Of a stretch of DNA of 64,000 bases, positions 24,879-33,407 are shown in pieces. The position numbers were made by a program, and so were the translations under genes. A model generated the notes under the pieces. The model ran no database searches and was not told the origin of the DNA. It worked only from the letters and a program-made list of their open reading frames with translations. How positions within the stretch are numbered: position 1 is the first letter of the stretch; the number at the start of each line of letters is the position of its first letter. The stretch comes from Martinezella lusitana (GTDB lineage Bacteria; Pseudomonadota; Alphaproteobacteria; Rhizobiales; Rhizobiaceae), in NCBI RefSeq assembly GCF_016901135.1, contig NZ_JAFEVL010000061.1:124001-188000 (forward strand), written 5' to 3'.

Positions 24879-27092
24879 TTGGGCGCAGTTTTACAGTCAC
24901 TAGGGCGAGGTACGCATATCGGTCGTCATTCCATCGTGACGGCCGTTTTGATTTCTTTCGCAGTGGTCGTTGCCGTGGTGACCCTGATGGTGCTCACCGC
25001 GATCGGTCGCGTCGCCGATTACTCCAACAAGCTGGATGACGAACGCTCCTGGGAAACCACGGTCGGCGCGCTCAAGACCTTTCAAGGACAGCTCGAGGCA
25101 ACGCTGCACGATCACTCGGCGCGCAATGATGCCGCGAGAAGTGTCTACGGGAAGGACGAGCAAGGCTGGATCGCCGGCAATTACGGCGATATATCCTCCA
25201 ATAGCGCCCTGTTCGATATCGCCGTCATCGTCGATGACAACAATAAGCCGATCGTCGCCTATCACGATGGCGAGCCAATGACGGACGGGATCAAGGACGT
25301 TCTCGGCACCGCCGTTTGGGCTCTGGTCGACCAGGCGCGCACCACGCGTGTAACCGGTGTTCCCGAAGCGGGTGGTTACATCATGACCGGCAACGGCATT
25401 GCCGCTGCCGGGGCCGCGACGATCCGGGAAAGATCCGGCCGTATTCCCGTGCCCGAAGGCCAGCGGCGCTACCTGATCCTCGTGCGTTATCTCGATGCAG
25501 CCAGGATCAAGATGCTGTCCAACACCTATGTCATCAGCGGTCTCAAGCTGGTGCCGCCGGATACCGTCGCGCGCTATGCCGTTTCCATCGTTGATCCGCT
25601 CGGCAAGTCGCTGGGACGGCTGGTCTGGAATTCGCGCCAACCGGGTGACCTCAGTTATCAGCAGGTCCGTCCGCTGGTGCTCGGCGCGCTCGGTCTGGTC
25701 GGCCTGTTCTTCGTCGTGCTGCTCATTCTGGGATCGCTGGCGGGGCGTCGGTTGCGGGCGGAGGAAGTCCAGGCGCGCCAGGGCTCTCTTCGCGATCGCT
25801 TGAGCGGCCTTCTCAATCGCGAAGGGCTGCGGCTCGATGTGGACCGCCTGGTCGAGCGGGCGCGCGGCGATGGCAGCAATGTCCTGCTTCTCTATCTCGA
25901 TCTCGACGGCTTCAAGGAAATCAACGATTCCTATGGGCATGGCACCGGCGATCAGCTCATTCGCGCCGTGGCCGCCGGTCTGAGCGTGCTCGTTCCGCCC
26001 CAGGCGGCACTGGCGCGGCTCGGCGGCGATGAATTCGCCATCGCTTTTCCGACCCGGGAGCTCAACGATGCGCCGGCGCTGCGGCTGGCGGAACAGGTGC
26101 TAGATTTTCTTTCGGAGCCATTGGAAATCGGCCGACGGGTGGTGGTGGTCGGTGCCAGCATCGGTATTGCCAGCTCACCGGAAGGTCGGATCGACCGCGA
26201 GGAGCTGGTGCGTCGCGCCGACCTTGCCATGTACAAGGCCAAGGAAGCCGGCCGCGCCCGCATGACCTGCTATGAGACGGCCATGGACGCCTATCGCGAG
26301 GAACGCAACGCCCTGGAACTCGATCTGCGCCACGCGATCGAAACGGAGGAGCTGACCGTCGCCTATCAGCCGCTGGTGGATGCGTCGAGCTGCCACATGA
26401 TCGGTGTCGAGGCGCTCGTGCGATGGAACCGGCCCGGTCATGGGCCGATTCCGCCCGATGACTTCATTCCCGTTGCCGAAACCAGCGGCCTGATCGAGGC
26501 GCTGGGGCTGCTGGTTCTGCGCAAGGCTTGCGCGGCGGCACAGCGCTGGCCAGACCTGCGGATCGCCGTCAACGTCTCGCCTGGGCAATTCCGCAATCCC
26601 GCATTTGCCGACTATGTTCGCAACGTTCTGAACAGCGCGGCCATCGAAGCCGATCGCGTTACGCTGGAGATCACCGAGGGCTACATCATTCAAAATCCGG
26701 AGCGCACCCGTCAGTCGATCGAGCGGCTGAAGGCGCTCGGCGTCAAGGTGGCCCTCGACGACTTCGGATCTGGTTTCTCCTCCATCGGCTATCTGCGCCA
26801 ATTCGGTTTCGATCGCATCAAGATCGATCGCTCGATGACGATGAATATACTGGAGGACAGCAGCGCCCGCGAGATGTTGCAGGCGACGGTGGCGCTGGCC
26901 CGCTCGCTCGACATTCCCGTCACCGCCGAGGGCATCGAGACGGAAGAGCAGGGAAGGGCGCTGCAGGGCTTCGGTTGCGACGAGTTGCAGGGCTATTTCT
27001 ACGGAAGGCCGATGCCGGAGGCCGAGATCAGCAAGCGCCTTGCCGTGCAGATGGCGACTGTCCTCGATGAGGAACGCGTCGCCGCCGCCTGA
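24879..27092 (+). CDS. CHASE4-GGDEF-EAL membrane protein (c-di-GMP turnover)
   Basis: The 737-residue sensor starts with a TTG at 24879, decided by an AAGGAG site eight bases upstream. Two membrane helices (about 20-43 and 266-288) flank a periplasmic CHASE4-type domain. A GGDEF domain follows, with an intact GGDEF at 382-386 but no RxxD inhibitory site just before it. The EAL domain has EALVRW at 511-516 and an intact DDFGSG segment. Both synthesis and breakdown of c-di-GMP are possible, with one activity perhaps dominant. It is monocistronic. Confidence 0.94.
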   Translation: MGAVLQSLGRGTHIGRHSIVTAVLISFAVVVAVVTLMVLTAIGRVADYSNKLDDERSWETTVGALKTFQGQLEATLHDHSARNDAARSVYGKDEQGWIAGNYGDISSNSALFDIAVIVDDNNKPIVAYHDGEPMTDGIKDVLGTAVWALVDQARTTRVTGVPEAGGYIMTGNGIAAAGAATIRERSGRIPVPEGQRRYLILVRYLDAARIKMLSNTYVISGLKLVPPDTVARYAVSIVDPLGKSLGRLVWNSRQPGDLSYQQVRPLVLGALGLVGLFFVVLLILGSLAGRRLRAEEVQARQGSLRDRLSGLLNREGLRLDVDRLVERARGDGSNVLLLYLDLDGFKEINDSYGHGTGDQLIRAVAAGLSVLVPPQAALARLGGDEFAIAFPTRELNDAPALRLAEQVLDFLSEPLEIGRRVVVVGASIGIASSPEGRIDREELVRRADLAMYKAKEAGRARMTCYETAMDAYREERNALELDLRHAIETEELTVAYQPLVDASSCHMIGVEALVRWNRPGHGPIPPDDFIPVAETSGLIEALGLLVLRKACAAAQRWPDLRIAVNVSPGQFRNPAFADYVRNVLNSAAIEADRVTLEITEGYIIQNPERTRQSIERLKALGVKVALDDFGSGFSSIGYLRQFGFDRIKIDRSMTMNILEDSSAREMLQATVALARSLDIPVTAEGIETEEQGRALQGFGCDELQGYFYGRPMPEAEISKRLAVQMATVLDEERVAAA

Positions 27093-27097
27093 GATCG

Positions 27098-28039
27098 TCA
27101 GCCGATATGCTCCCGGCCGCGCTTGCGGGCGAGCGCGATCTGCCGCTGCCTTTCGCGATAGCGTTCGCGATCTTCCTCGCTGCGCTCATGATAGCAATGG
27201 CTGCAGGAGACACCTGCTTCATAGAAGGGCGATGTCACTTCTTCCGCGGTGATCGGCTGGCGGCAAGCGTGACAGAGCTTGTGATTGCCCTCTTTCAGGC
27301 CATGCTCGACGGAGACGCGTTCGTCGAAGACGAAGCATGCGCCTTCCCACAGGCTCTCTTCCGGCGGCACTTCCTCGAGATACTTCAGGATGCCGCCCTT
27401 GAGATGGAACACCTCGTCGAAGCCCTGCTGTTTCATGAAGGCGGTCGCCTTTTCGCAGCGGATGCCGCCGGTGCAGTACATGGCGATCTTCGGCTTGTTG
27501 TGCAGGCCGGTATTCTGGCGCACCCATTCGGGGAATTCGCGGAAGGTCTTGGTCTGCGGGTCGACCGCGCCCTTGAAGAGGCCGATGGCCGTCTCGTAAT
27601 CGTTGCGCGTATCGATGACGATGGTGTCGGGATCGGAGATCAGCGCGTTCCAGTCCTTCGGCGCGATATAGGTGCCGACGACCCTGGTGGGGTCGATATC
27701 CTCGACGCCCATGGTGACGATCTCTTTCTTGAGCTTCACCTTCATGCGCACGAAAGGCATTTTCGACGCACGGCTTTCCTTGTGCTCCATGCCGGAAAAT
27801 TCCGGCTGCGCCCGCAGGAAGGCGAGCACGGTGCCGATGGCGGCATCCGTGCCGGCAATGGTGCCGTTGATCCCCTCGTGCGCGAGCAGCAGCGTGCCCT
27901 TGACGCCGTTTGCCTCGCAGAGCGCAAGCAGCGGCTCCTGCAGGCTTTCGAAGCGCGGAAAGGAAACGAAATGGTAGAGCGCCGCAACGAGGAATGCGCC
28001 GGTCGCCTCATGCCGTGGGCTGGAAAGGATGTCTGTCAT
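27098..28039 (-). CDS. trhO: tRNA uridine(34) hydroxylase TrhO, rhodanese-like
   Basis: TrhO (YceA type) hydroxylates U34 of certain tRNAs to 5-hydroxyuridine. The 313-residue protein has an N-terminal acylphosphatase-like domain (about 15-110), a rhodanese domain with the active-site Cys in CTGGIRC (C189) and a C-terminal Cys pair region (CHAC and CSHC). The start at 28039 gives the usual family N-terminus; a longer frame reaches 28078. It converges with the GGDEF-EAL gene, with only five bases between the stops. Confidence 0.93.
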   Translation of the reverse strand: MTDILSSPRHEATGAFLVAALYHFVSFPRFESLQEPLLALCEANGVKGTLLLAHEGINGTIAGTDAAIGTVLAFLRAQPEFSGMEHKESRASKMPFVRMKVKLKKEIVTMGVEDIDPTRVVGTYIAPKDWNALISDPDTIVIDTRNDYETAIGLFKGAVDPQTKTFREFPEWVRQNTGLHNKPKIAMYCTGGIRCEKATAFMKQQGFDEVFHLKGGILKYLEEVPPEESLWEGACFVFDERVSVEHGLKEGNHKLCHACRQPITAEEVTSPFYEAGVSCSHCYHERSEEDRERYRERQRQIALARKRGREHIG

Positions 28040-28127
28040 GCCGGGGAAATACAATTTTGTGCGTCGGCAGGCAATCAAGATTTATGCCGAAGCCCTGCGT
28101 GATCGGCACAATGCCATGGCGAAGGCT

Positions 28128-29039
28128 TCATTCCGCCGCTTCCAACCAAAGCCGCTTGATCGTTCGCGCCTCACGCTCCGGCTTGTCGGCAAAGACCCAG
28201 CGGGCCCTGTTCAGCGCTTCCTCACGAGCAGTCTGCTGGCGTGAGATGATCGCTTCCAGCAAACGTGCGCGGTCGTCGCTTCCGTTGAAAAGATGCGGCT
28301 CGCGGTCCGCGACGTCGGATAGTATCGACAGGTCGAGATAGCGGCCGAGTACGTCGACCAGCGCCTTGGCCTCGAGTTGCTTGGCATGCATGGCCGCCGG
28401 CCAGATATCCCGCAGTAGCATATGGTGCATCCAGCAGTCCTGGCTGCGTTTGCGCAGGTCGTGAAAACTCTCGGCATGGGCGGCTTCCGCCTGGCATTCG
28501 GAGAGCGCCTGCATGGCCTTGTCGCCGTTCTTGCGCCAGCTTTTCTGGAAAAGGCGTGCGGTGTCGCGCCGGCCGCTCTCGAAGGAGGCACCCTTCAGCG
28601 CCTGGATCGCTTCGCCACAGGTGGCGATTGCCGCCCGTGCCTTGTCTTCAAGGTCGGTCTCTGCCTCTGACAAGCGGTCACGCCGGGTCGTCAGGAGGTC
28701 AGTGACGCGGGCGAGTGCGTGCAGCTCGTCCTCGGACGTCGCAGTCGCCTGCAGATAGTGGCTGACTTCGATCAGCGCCGTGGCGTCACGCACGCCTGAG
28801 AGCGTACGCGCCATGTCCCGAAGCCGGCTATTCTCCTGCTGCTGAAATTCCCGCGCGCGGGGGGCGATCAACCGATAAAGGCCGCGCACGCGCTTGATGT
28901 TCTTGCGTGCGGCATGTACCGCTTCGTGCAAACCCTGCGGACGATCCGTCAGGACGGCCATCGCCTTACCGAGTTGATGCGCGGCGACCCTTTGCACCTC
29001 GTCATCAAGAGGCCGGTCAGGCCGTATGCGATAGCTCAT
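28128..29039 (-). CDS. CHAD domain protein
   Basis: A 303-residue, mostly alpha-helical protein. The CHAD signature region contains HEAVHAARKNIKRVRGLYRL, with the conserved His and basic residues, and a second repeat with HDLRKRSQD. CHAD domains bind polyphosphate and are often found next to CYTH enzymes. The gene overlaps the upstream CYTH gene by 23 bases, so the two are translationally coupled. Binding of polyphosphate is an inference from the family. Confidence 0.9.
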   Translation of the reverse strand: MSYRIRPDRPLDDEVQRVAAHQLGKAMAVLTDRPQGLHEAVHAARKNIKRVRGLYRLIAPRAREFQQQENSRLRDMARTLSGVRDATALIEVSHYLQATATSEDELHALARVTDLLTTRRDRLSEAETDLEDKARAAIATCGEAIQALKGASFESGRRDTARLFQKSWRKNGDKAMQALSECQAEAAHAESFHDLRKRSQDCWMHHMLLRDIWPAAMHAKQLEAKALVDVLGRYLDLSILSDVADREPHLFNGSDDRARLLEAIISRQQTAREEALNRARWVFADKPEREARTIKRLWLEAAE

Positions 29040-29502
29040 CGTATTCCTGTTCGAACTGCGTCGCGAGGGCCTGGTTGGAATAGCGGTATTCGCCGGTCAC
29101 CTCGCGGCCGATCCAGTCCGGCAGCTCCGGATCGTCGCTTTCGTCCTCCATCTCGACCTCGGCGATCACGAGGCCGCGATGGGCGCCGCGGAAAACGTCC
29201 ACTTCCCAGACAAATCCCTTGAAAGGCACCTTGTGGCGGGTCTTCTCGATGACGAGGCCGATTGCCGTTCCCAGCAATTCCTCCGCCTCGGGGATAGGGA
29301 TTTCATACTCGAACTCGTCCCGCGTCATCGACCTGCCGATCTTGATCGTCAAGGTCGCCGTCTTGTCGTTCGTCAGCCTTATGCGCACTGAACGATCGTC
29401 CATGGAGGCGATATAGCCTTGTTTCAAGATGAGCTTCTCGGAGACGAAATCACGCCAGTGATCGCCGCGCACCAGAAACTTTCGCTCGATCTCTTTTGCC
29501 AT
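29017..29502 (-). CDS. CYTH domain protein (triphosphate tunnel metalloenzyme)
   Basis: A 161-residue CYTH protein. It starts with MAKEIERKFLV, containing the ExExK signature of CYTH/thiamine-triphosphatase enzymes, followed by beta-strands rich in Arg, Lys and Glu that would line the triphosphate tunnel. The ATG at 29502 is chosen because the signature begins there. Members hydrolyse inorganic tripolyphosphate or similar compounds. It overlaps the CHAD gene, which supports a role in phosphate or polyphosphate chemistry. Confidence 0.92.
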   Translation of the reverse strand: MAKEIERKFLVRGDHWRDFVSEKLILKQGYIASMDDRSVRIRLTNDKTATLTIKIGRSMTRDEFEYEIPIPEAEELLGTAIGLVIEKTRHKVPFKGFVWEVDVFRGAHRGLVIAEVEMEDESDDPELPDWIGREVTGEYRYSNQALATQFEQEYDELSHTA

Positions 29503-29661
29503 GCGTTTGACATGCTCCACTGGCACAGATCACACTAGCCTATAGCAAGTTCTGACGATTTCCTACCCGTCGTATTTAACGCGAGCTTTTGTCTCGACAA
29601 GCACCTTCCGGAAGGCTATTCGAAGGCCGGATTTCAATCGTTTTAAGGGAGCGCACCGACC

Positions 29662-30300
29662 ATGGGCGAGAAAACCGAGAAGCTTCTTTCCGTTCTGAAA
29701 TTGCAGCCGGTCGTTCCCGTGCTGATCGTTGATGATGCAAAATCGGCCGTTCCGCTTGCCCGGGCGCTGGTTGCCGGCGGCCTGAAGGCAATCGAGATTA
29801 CGCTGCGCACTGCCGGCGCGCTCGACGCCATCCGCGCCGTCGCCGAAGAGGTGGAGGGCGCCGAAGTCGGTGCCGGCACGATCCTGAACGTCGCCCAGTG
29901 GGACGCAGCCGTCGAAGCCGGTTCCAAGTTCATCGTCAGCCCCGGCACGACGCAGGAGCTTCTCGATGCCGCCCGTGCCTCGCATGTGCCGCTGCTGCCG
30001 GGTGCCGCCACGGCAAGCGAAGTCATGGCATTGCGCGAGGAAGGCTATACGGTGCTGAAGTTCTTCCCGGCCGAGCAGGCCGGCGGTGCTGCCTATCTCA
30101 AGGCTCTGTCTTCGCCGCTATCAGGCACGCTCTTCTGCCCGACCGGCGGCGTCTCGCTGAAGAACGCCCATGATTATCTGTCGCTGCCGAACGTCATCTG
30201 CGTCGGCGGTTCTTGGGTCGCGCCGAAAGAGCTGGTTACGGCCGGCGATTGGGCCGGGATCACCAAGCTGGCGGCCGAGGCTGCAGCGCTCAAGGGCTGA
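29662..30300 (+). CDS. eda: KDPG/KHG aldolase
   Basis: 2-Dehydro-3-deoxy-6-phosphogluconate aldolase, the last step of the Entner-Doudoroff pathway, yielding pyruvate and glyceraldehyde 3-phosphate. The 212-residue length is standard. Active-site residues are visible: E45 in EITLRT and the Schiff-base Lys K133 in VLKFFPAE. It is monocistronic with a terminator at 30324-30352. It fits the sugar-oxidising character of the window, as rhizobia break down hexoses mainly by this route. Confidence 0.96.
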   Translation: MGEKTEKLLSVLKLQPVVPVLIVDDAKSAVPLARALVAGGLKAIEITLRTAGALDAIRAVAEEVEGAEVGAGTILNVAQWDAAVEAGSKFIVSPGTTQELLDAARASHVPLLPGAATASEVMALREEGYTVLKFFPAEQAGGAAYLKALSSPLSGTLFCPTGGVSLKNAHDYLSLPNVICVGGSWVAPKELVTAGDWAGITKLAAEAAALKG

Positions 30301-30323
30301 ATGATTTTCCTCTGCTCGATTTC

Positions 30324-30352
30324 AAAAGCCCGCACAGATTGCGGGCTTTTTT
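30324..30352 (+). terminator. Rho-independent terminator of eda
   Basis: AAAAGCCCGCA and TGCGGGCTTTT form an 11-bp stem with a 5-nt loop, followed by more T residues. Confidence 0.92.
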
Positions 30353-30427
30353 CTGTGCAGCGGATTTGTATTTGCGGTTGCGCTTCCTATCTCCCTGTCA
30401 CCATCACAAGGACGGAGGACCATCCAC

Positions 30428-31141
30428 ATGATCGACGCCCGCAAGCTTCTTGACCAATTTCTGGGATCGCAGGTTCCAGGAATGCAGGGAAGCGTGAAAG
30501 ACAAGGCAACTCAGGCCATCAACCTCGCCAGGGATAACCCGATGGCGACCAGCGCCATCGCTGGTGTGCTGCTCGGGACGAAAACCGGGCGTCAGATTGC
30601 CGGCAATACCCTGGCGCTCGGTGGCCTCGCAGCCATCGCCGGGCTTGGCTATCAAGCCTACAAGAATTACAGGGACGGCAATCAGCCGCAGCCTGCTCCC
30701 CAATCCGCCCCGCAGGCCGAGCCGCAATTCCTGCCGCCGCCGTCGAACTCCGGTTTCAGCACTGCACCTGCCGTCGCAAGCAATGACTTTGCGCTCTCTC
30801 TGGTCCGGGCGATGATCGCGGCTGCCCGCGCCGACGGCCATATCGACGACGCGGAGCGTCAGCGCATTCTCGGTAAGGTGCAGGAGGCCGGCATCGGCTC
30901 CGAGGCGGAAGCCTTCTTCCAGCGCGAGCTTGCCAATCCCGTCGATCTCGACGCCATCGTCGCCTCGGCGCAGACCGAGGAGCAGCGGGTGCAGGTCTAC
31001 GCGGCCTCGCGCCTTGCAATCGAGCCGGATTCCCGGGCCGAGCGCGGCTATCTCGATCTGCTTGCCGGGCGGCTCGGCCTGGCCGATGCGCTGGTCGATC
31101 ATATCGAGGCGACGGTTGCGAGCGCCAAAGTCCAGCTCTGA
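30428..31141 (+). CDS. DUF533 (YebE/TerB-like) membrane-associated protein
   Basis: A 237-residue protein. The N-terminal half has glycine- and alanine-rich hydrophobic stretches (about residues 38-75), then a Pro/Gln-rich linker, and the C-terminal part is a helical TerB-like module (AARADGHIDDAERQRI). This is the DUF533/YebE layout known from Gram-negative inner membranes, whose function is not established. It is a single gene between the eda terminator and an interspersed repeat. Confidence 0.85.
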   Translation: MIDARKLLDQFLGSQVPGMQGSVKDKATQAINLARDNPMATSAIAGVLLGTKTGRQIAGNTLALGGLAAIAGLGYQAYKNYRDGNQPQPAPQSAPQAEPQFLPPPSNSGFSTAPAVASNDFALSLVRAMIAAARADGHIDDAERQRILGKVQEAGIGSEAEAFFQRELANPVDLDAIVASAQTEEQRVQVYAASRLAIEPDSRAERGYLDLLAGRLGLADALVDHIEATVASAKVQL

Positions 31142-31144
31142 CGG

Positions 31145-31248
31145 ATAGAGCGGTAAAGCGTTTCATGGGATCGCTTTACCGCTCTATGTTATTGTTTTTA
31201 CGCAATTCTGGACGGAAAACCGCTGCGCACTTTTCCTGGAATTGCTCT
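31145..31248. repeat. Rhizobial interspersed repeat after the DUF533 gene
   Basis: ATAGAGCGGTAAAGCG (31145-31160) and its perfect 16-bp inverted copy (31172-31187) are followed by a segment with GCAATTC/GAATTGC arms (31202-31246). I recognise this arrangement, with a GGACGGAAAACCGC core, as a very common intergenic repeat in Rhizobium and Agrobacterium genomes. The stem may also end transcription. Confidence 0.75.
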
Positions 31249-31307
31249 GGGGCCCGGTTGCCTTTCGCCGACGGCTGGCCTAAGCCTTCGCCGGAACATT
31301 TCATGGC

Positions 31308-31541
31308 GTGCTAGGGATCGGCGATTTGACGGACAGAAAAAGCGACACCCGCTCGGCGGCGATCGCCGCCGGCATTATCCTGCTGGTCGCAACAGCCGTG
31401 CTTTATCTCATGCCGAACGTCATCGTCTGGCTCGGAACGATTTCGCCATGGCTCGGTACCGGCTTCGGCGTATTGGTCATCCTGGCCTTCTTCTTCGTGT
31501 TCTGGCTCAGGGCTCGCTATCAAAGGCGCAAGGGCCTGTAG
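31308..31541 (+). CDS. Small two-helix membrane protein of unknown function
   Basis: A 77-residue frame starting at a GTG (31308); a TTG at 31326 is an alternative. It has two hydrophobic helices (about 17-38 and 47-66) and a basic C-terminus (RARYQRRKGL), so it is an inner-membrane protein by appearance. No family is recognised. It converges with the nickel/cobalt exporter gene, seven bases away. Confidence 0.6.
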   Translation: MLGIGDLTDRKSDTRSAAIAAGIILLVATAVLYLMPNVIVWLGTISPWLGTGFGVLVILAFFFVFWLRARYQRRKGL

Positions 31542-31548
31542 GTACCCG

Positions 31549-32664
31549 TCAGGTCTGCAGCGAGGCGCCGAGCAGGATGACGCCGGTGCAGATGACCAGC
31601 AAAGCACCAAAAATTTCGATGCCATTGCCGACCCATGTCGACAGCTTCGAGCCGCGGCCGGTGAAACGCACGGCGGTGCCCTTCGCGAAAACGGCGATGA
31701 TGGCAAGCAGCGAGACGGTGAGGGCCGTGCCGATCGACATGGCGAGCACGGACAGCAGCCCGCCGAGATAAAGACCGTTCAGCATCGAGAAGGTCATGAC
31801 CAGCAGCGCGCCGGAGCAGGGCCGCAAGCCCACAGCGATGATCGCCGACGCGGCTTCACGGGCGCTGAATTTCTCGTTCGACAGCATTTTCGGATCGGGG
31901 AGATGCGCATGGCCACAGGTCTCGCAGACGGCGCCGTCGCCTGTCGCGTGAGCGGGGTCATAGCATTGATAGCCATCGGCGGCAGGCATGGCAGCTGCGC
32001 GGCCGCGGGAAAAGCCTCTGGCCGGGCCTGTTCCGGTTGCGGCGTCTTCGAAAAGCGCCAGGCTGATCGGGCCTGCTGAGGTCGCCAGCTGGACCTCGCG
32101 GTACTGTGCCCTGTTCCGGATCATCGTGCGCAGCTTGCGAAACAGAAGCCAGCCGCCGAACAGGATGACCATGACGAAGCTCGCGATCTCCATGGCGTTG
32201 GTGGCCATCGTCATGGTGATGCCGGAGCCGCGCAGGACGAAATAAGCGGCTCCGACCACGAGGACCGCGACGACACCCTGGATGAGCGCGGAGACGAACG
32301 AGATGGCGATGCCGCGCTTCAGCTCGATTTCATTGGCGACCATATAGGAGGAGATGACCGCCTTGCCGTGGCCAGGGCCGGCCGCGTGGAAGATGCCGTA
32401 GGCAAAGGAGAGGCCGATCAAGGTCCAGAGTTCCCAGGGATCCCGGCGCATGGCCTCGATCGACTTGGTGAGCGCGCGATAGAAAGCCTGCTGCTCGTAG
32501 TTCACGTATAGGAAGATGGGCGCCAGTGGGCCGCCTGTCGGCTGGAAGCTCGGTTCGGCCGTGCCGATGCCCAGCGGGGATCCCGTGGCATGCGCAAGGC
32601 CGGCTGCCGCAAGAAAGGCAAGCATCGCCACCGGAAGCAACCGCCATGGTTTCGAAATCAGCAT
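31549..32664 (-). CDS. NicO/RcnA-type nickel-cobalt exporter
   Basis: A 371-residue membrane protein of the HoxN/NicO family. Signature segments are AAGPGHGKAVI and GLRPCSGALLVM, both conserved in RcnA-type exporters. A signal-like first helix is followed by six or so hydrophobic segments and a long cytoplasmic loop with several Cys and His residues (CYDPAHATG, CETCGHAH), which could bind metal. It overlaps the DUF1007 gene by seven bases, forming a two-gene operon. Ni2+ or Co2+ as substrate is inferred from the family. Confidence 0.9.
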   Translation of the reverse strand: MLISKPWRLLPVAMLAFLAAAGLAHATGSPLGIGTAEPSFQPTGGPLAPIFLYVNYEQQAFYRALTKSIEAMRRDPWELWTLIGLSFAYGIFHAAGPGHGKAVISSYMVANEIELKRGIAISFVSALIQGVVAVLVVGAAYFVLRGSGITMTMATNAMEIASFVMVILFGGWLLFRKLRTMIRNRAQYREVQLATSAGPISLALFEDAATGTGPARGFSRGRAAAMPAADGYQCYDPAHATGDGAVCETCGHAHLPDPKMLSNEKFSAREAASAIIAVGLRPCSGALLVMTFSMLNGLYLGGLLSVLAMSIGTALTVSLLAIIAVFAKGTAVRFTGRGSKLSTWVGNGIEIFGALLVICTGVILLGASLQT

Positions 32665-33317
32665 TGGACGTCTATCCGCGTTGCGAAAAGCTTCGACATG
32701 GTCGTTCCGGTCGGATCGTTGAAGAAGGCATCCGTCAATGTCGTTCTGTTTTCGGCGATGACTTCGTCCGGATTGGGGCGGACGACCTGGTGCGTGCAGC
32801 TTTTGAAGGCGTCGCCCTCCGTCACCAGCTCCTGGTCGGTCGGGAAGTCGATCGATGTGTAGAGCGTCGGGTCGTAGATGCCGAAGCTGAGCTTGTTGCC
32901 CTTCGTCAGCGGCATCGGCTCGGACGGCTTGACGGCGAAGAACATGAGAAGCTGGCCGTCGCGATAATCGACATTGATGACGTCGGGCTTGGCCACCTTG
33001 ATCGTTTTGCCGTTGAGCGTCAGGTTTGTGTAGTAGTCATAGTCGGCAAGGGAATCGCGTACTGTCTTGCCGACTTCCTTCAGCTCGTCGGGATCGAGTT
33101 TCAGATTGGTGTTCTTGTCGAAATCCATCAGCACCGAGGAAGAGAACACCTCATCGAAGCGCCAGACGTTGCGCAGTTCCTGTACATTGCCGTCCGGCCC
33201 GGCCAGAACCTCCAGGCGCGCTTCCACGAAAATATGCGGATGCGCCGACACCACGGCGGGCGCGAGCAGTAGACCCCCGGCGAGGGCGACAGCGTGGACA
33301 ATCGTGGATTTTCTCAT
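32658..33317 (-). CDS. DUF1007 periplasmic partner of the metal exporter
   Basis: A 219-residue secreted protein. The ATG at 33317 gives a clean signal peptide (MRKSTIVHAVALAGGLLL, cleavage after VSA) directly followed by HPHIFVEA, the DUF1007 hallmark with two His at the mature N-terminus. A longer frame begins at 33341. DUF1007 proteins are often encoded next to NicO-type transporters and are thought to be periplasmic metal-binding partners. It is translated first and overlaps the exporter gene by seven bases. Confidence 0.88.
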   Translation of the reverse strand: MRKSTIVHAVALAGGLLLAPAVVSAHPHIFVEARLEVLAGPDGNVQELRNVWRFDEVFSSSVLMDFDKNTNLKLDPDELKEVGKTVRDSLADYDYYTNLTLNGKTIKVAKPDVINVDYRDGQLLMFFAVKPSEPMPLTKGNKLSFGIYDPTLYTSIDFPTDQELVTEGDAFKSCTHQVVRPNPDEVIAENRTTLTDAFFNDPTGTTMSKLFATRIDVQC

Positions 33318-33407
33318 GCGTCCGATGTGTTTCGTGAGCATTGATTCACTTCGACTTCTGGTCAGAAAATAAGACGGAATTGGGACCGGTCGGCCCGTCT
33401 GCGCCGC

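Noticed and set aside
12509..31248. Possible CRISPR array among the recurring palindromes
   Set aside because: The copies are far apart, differ in structure and have no regular spacers or cas genes nearby. They fit interspersed rhizobial elements.
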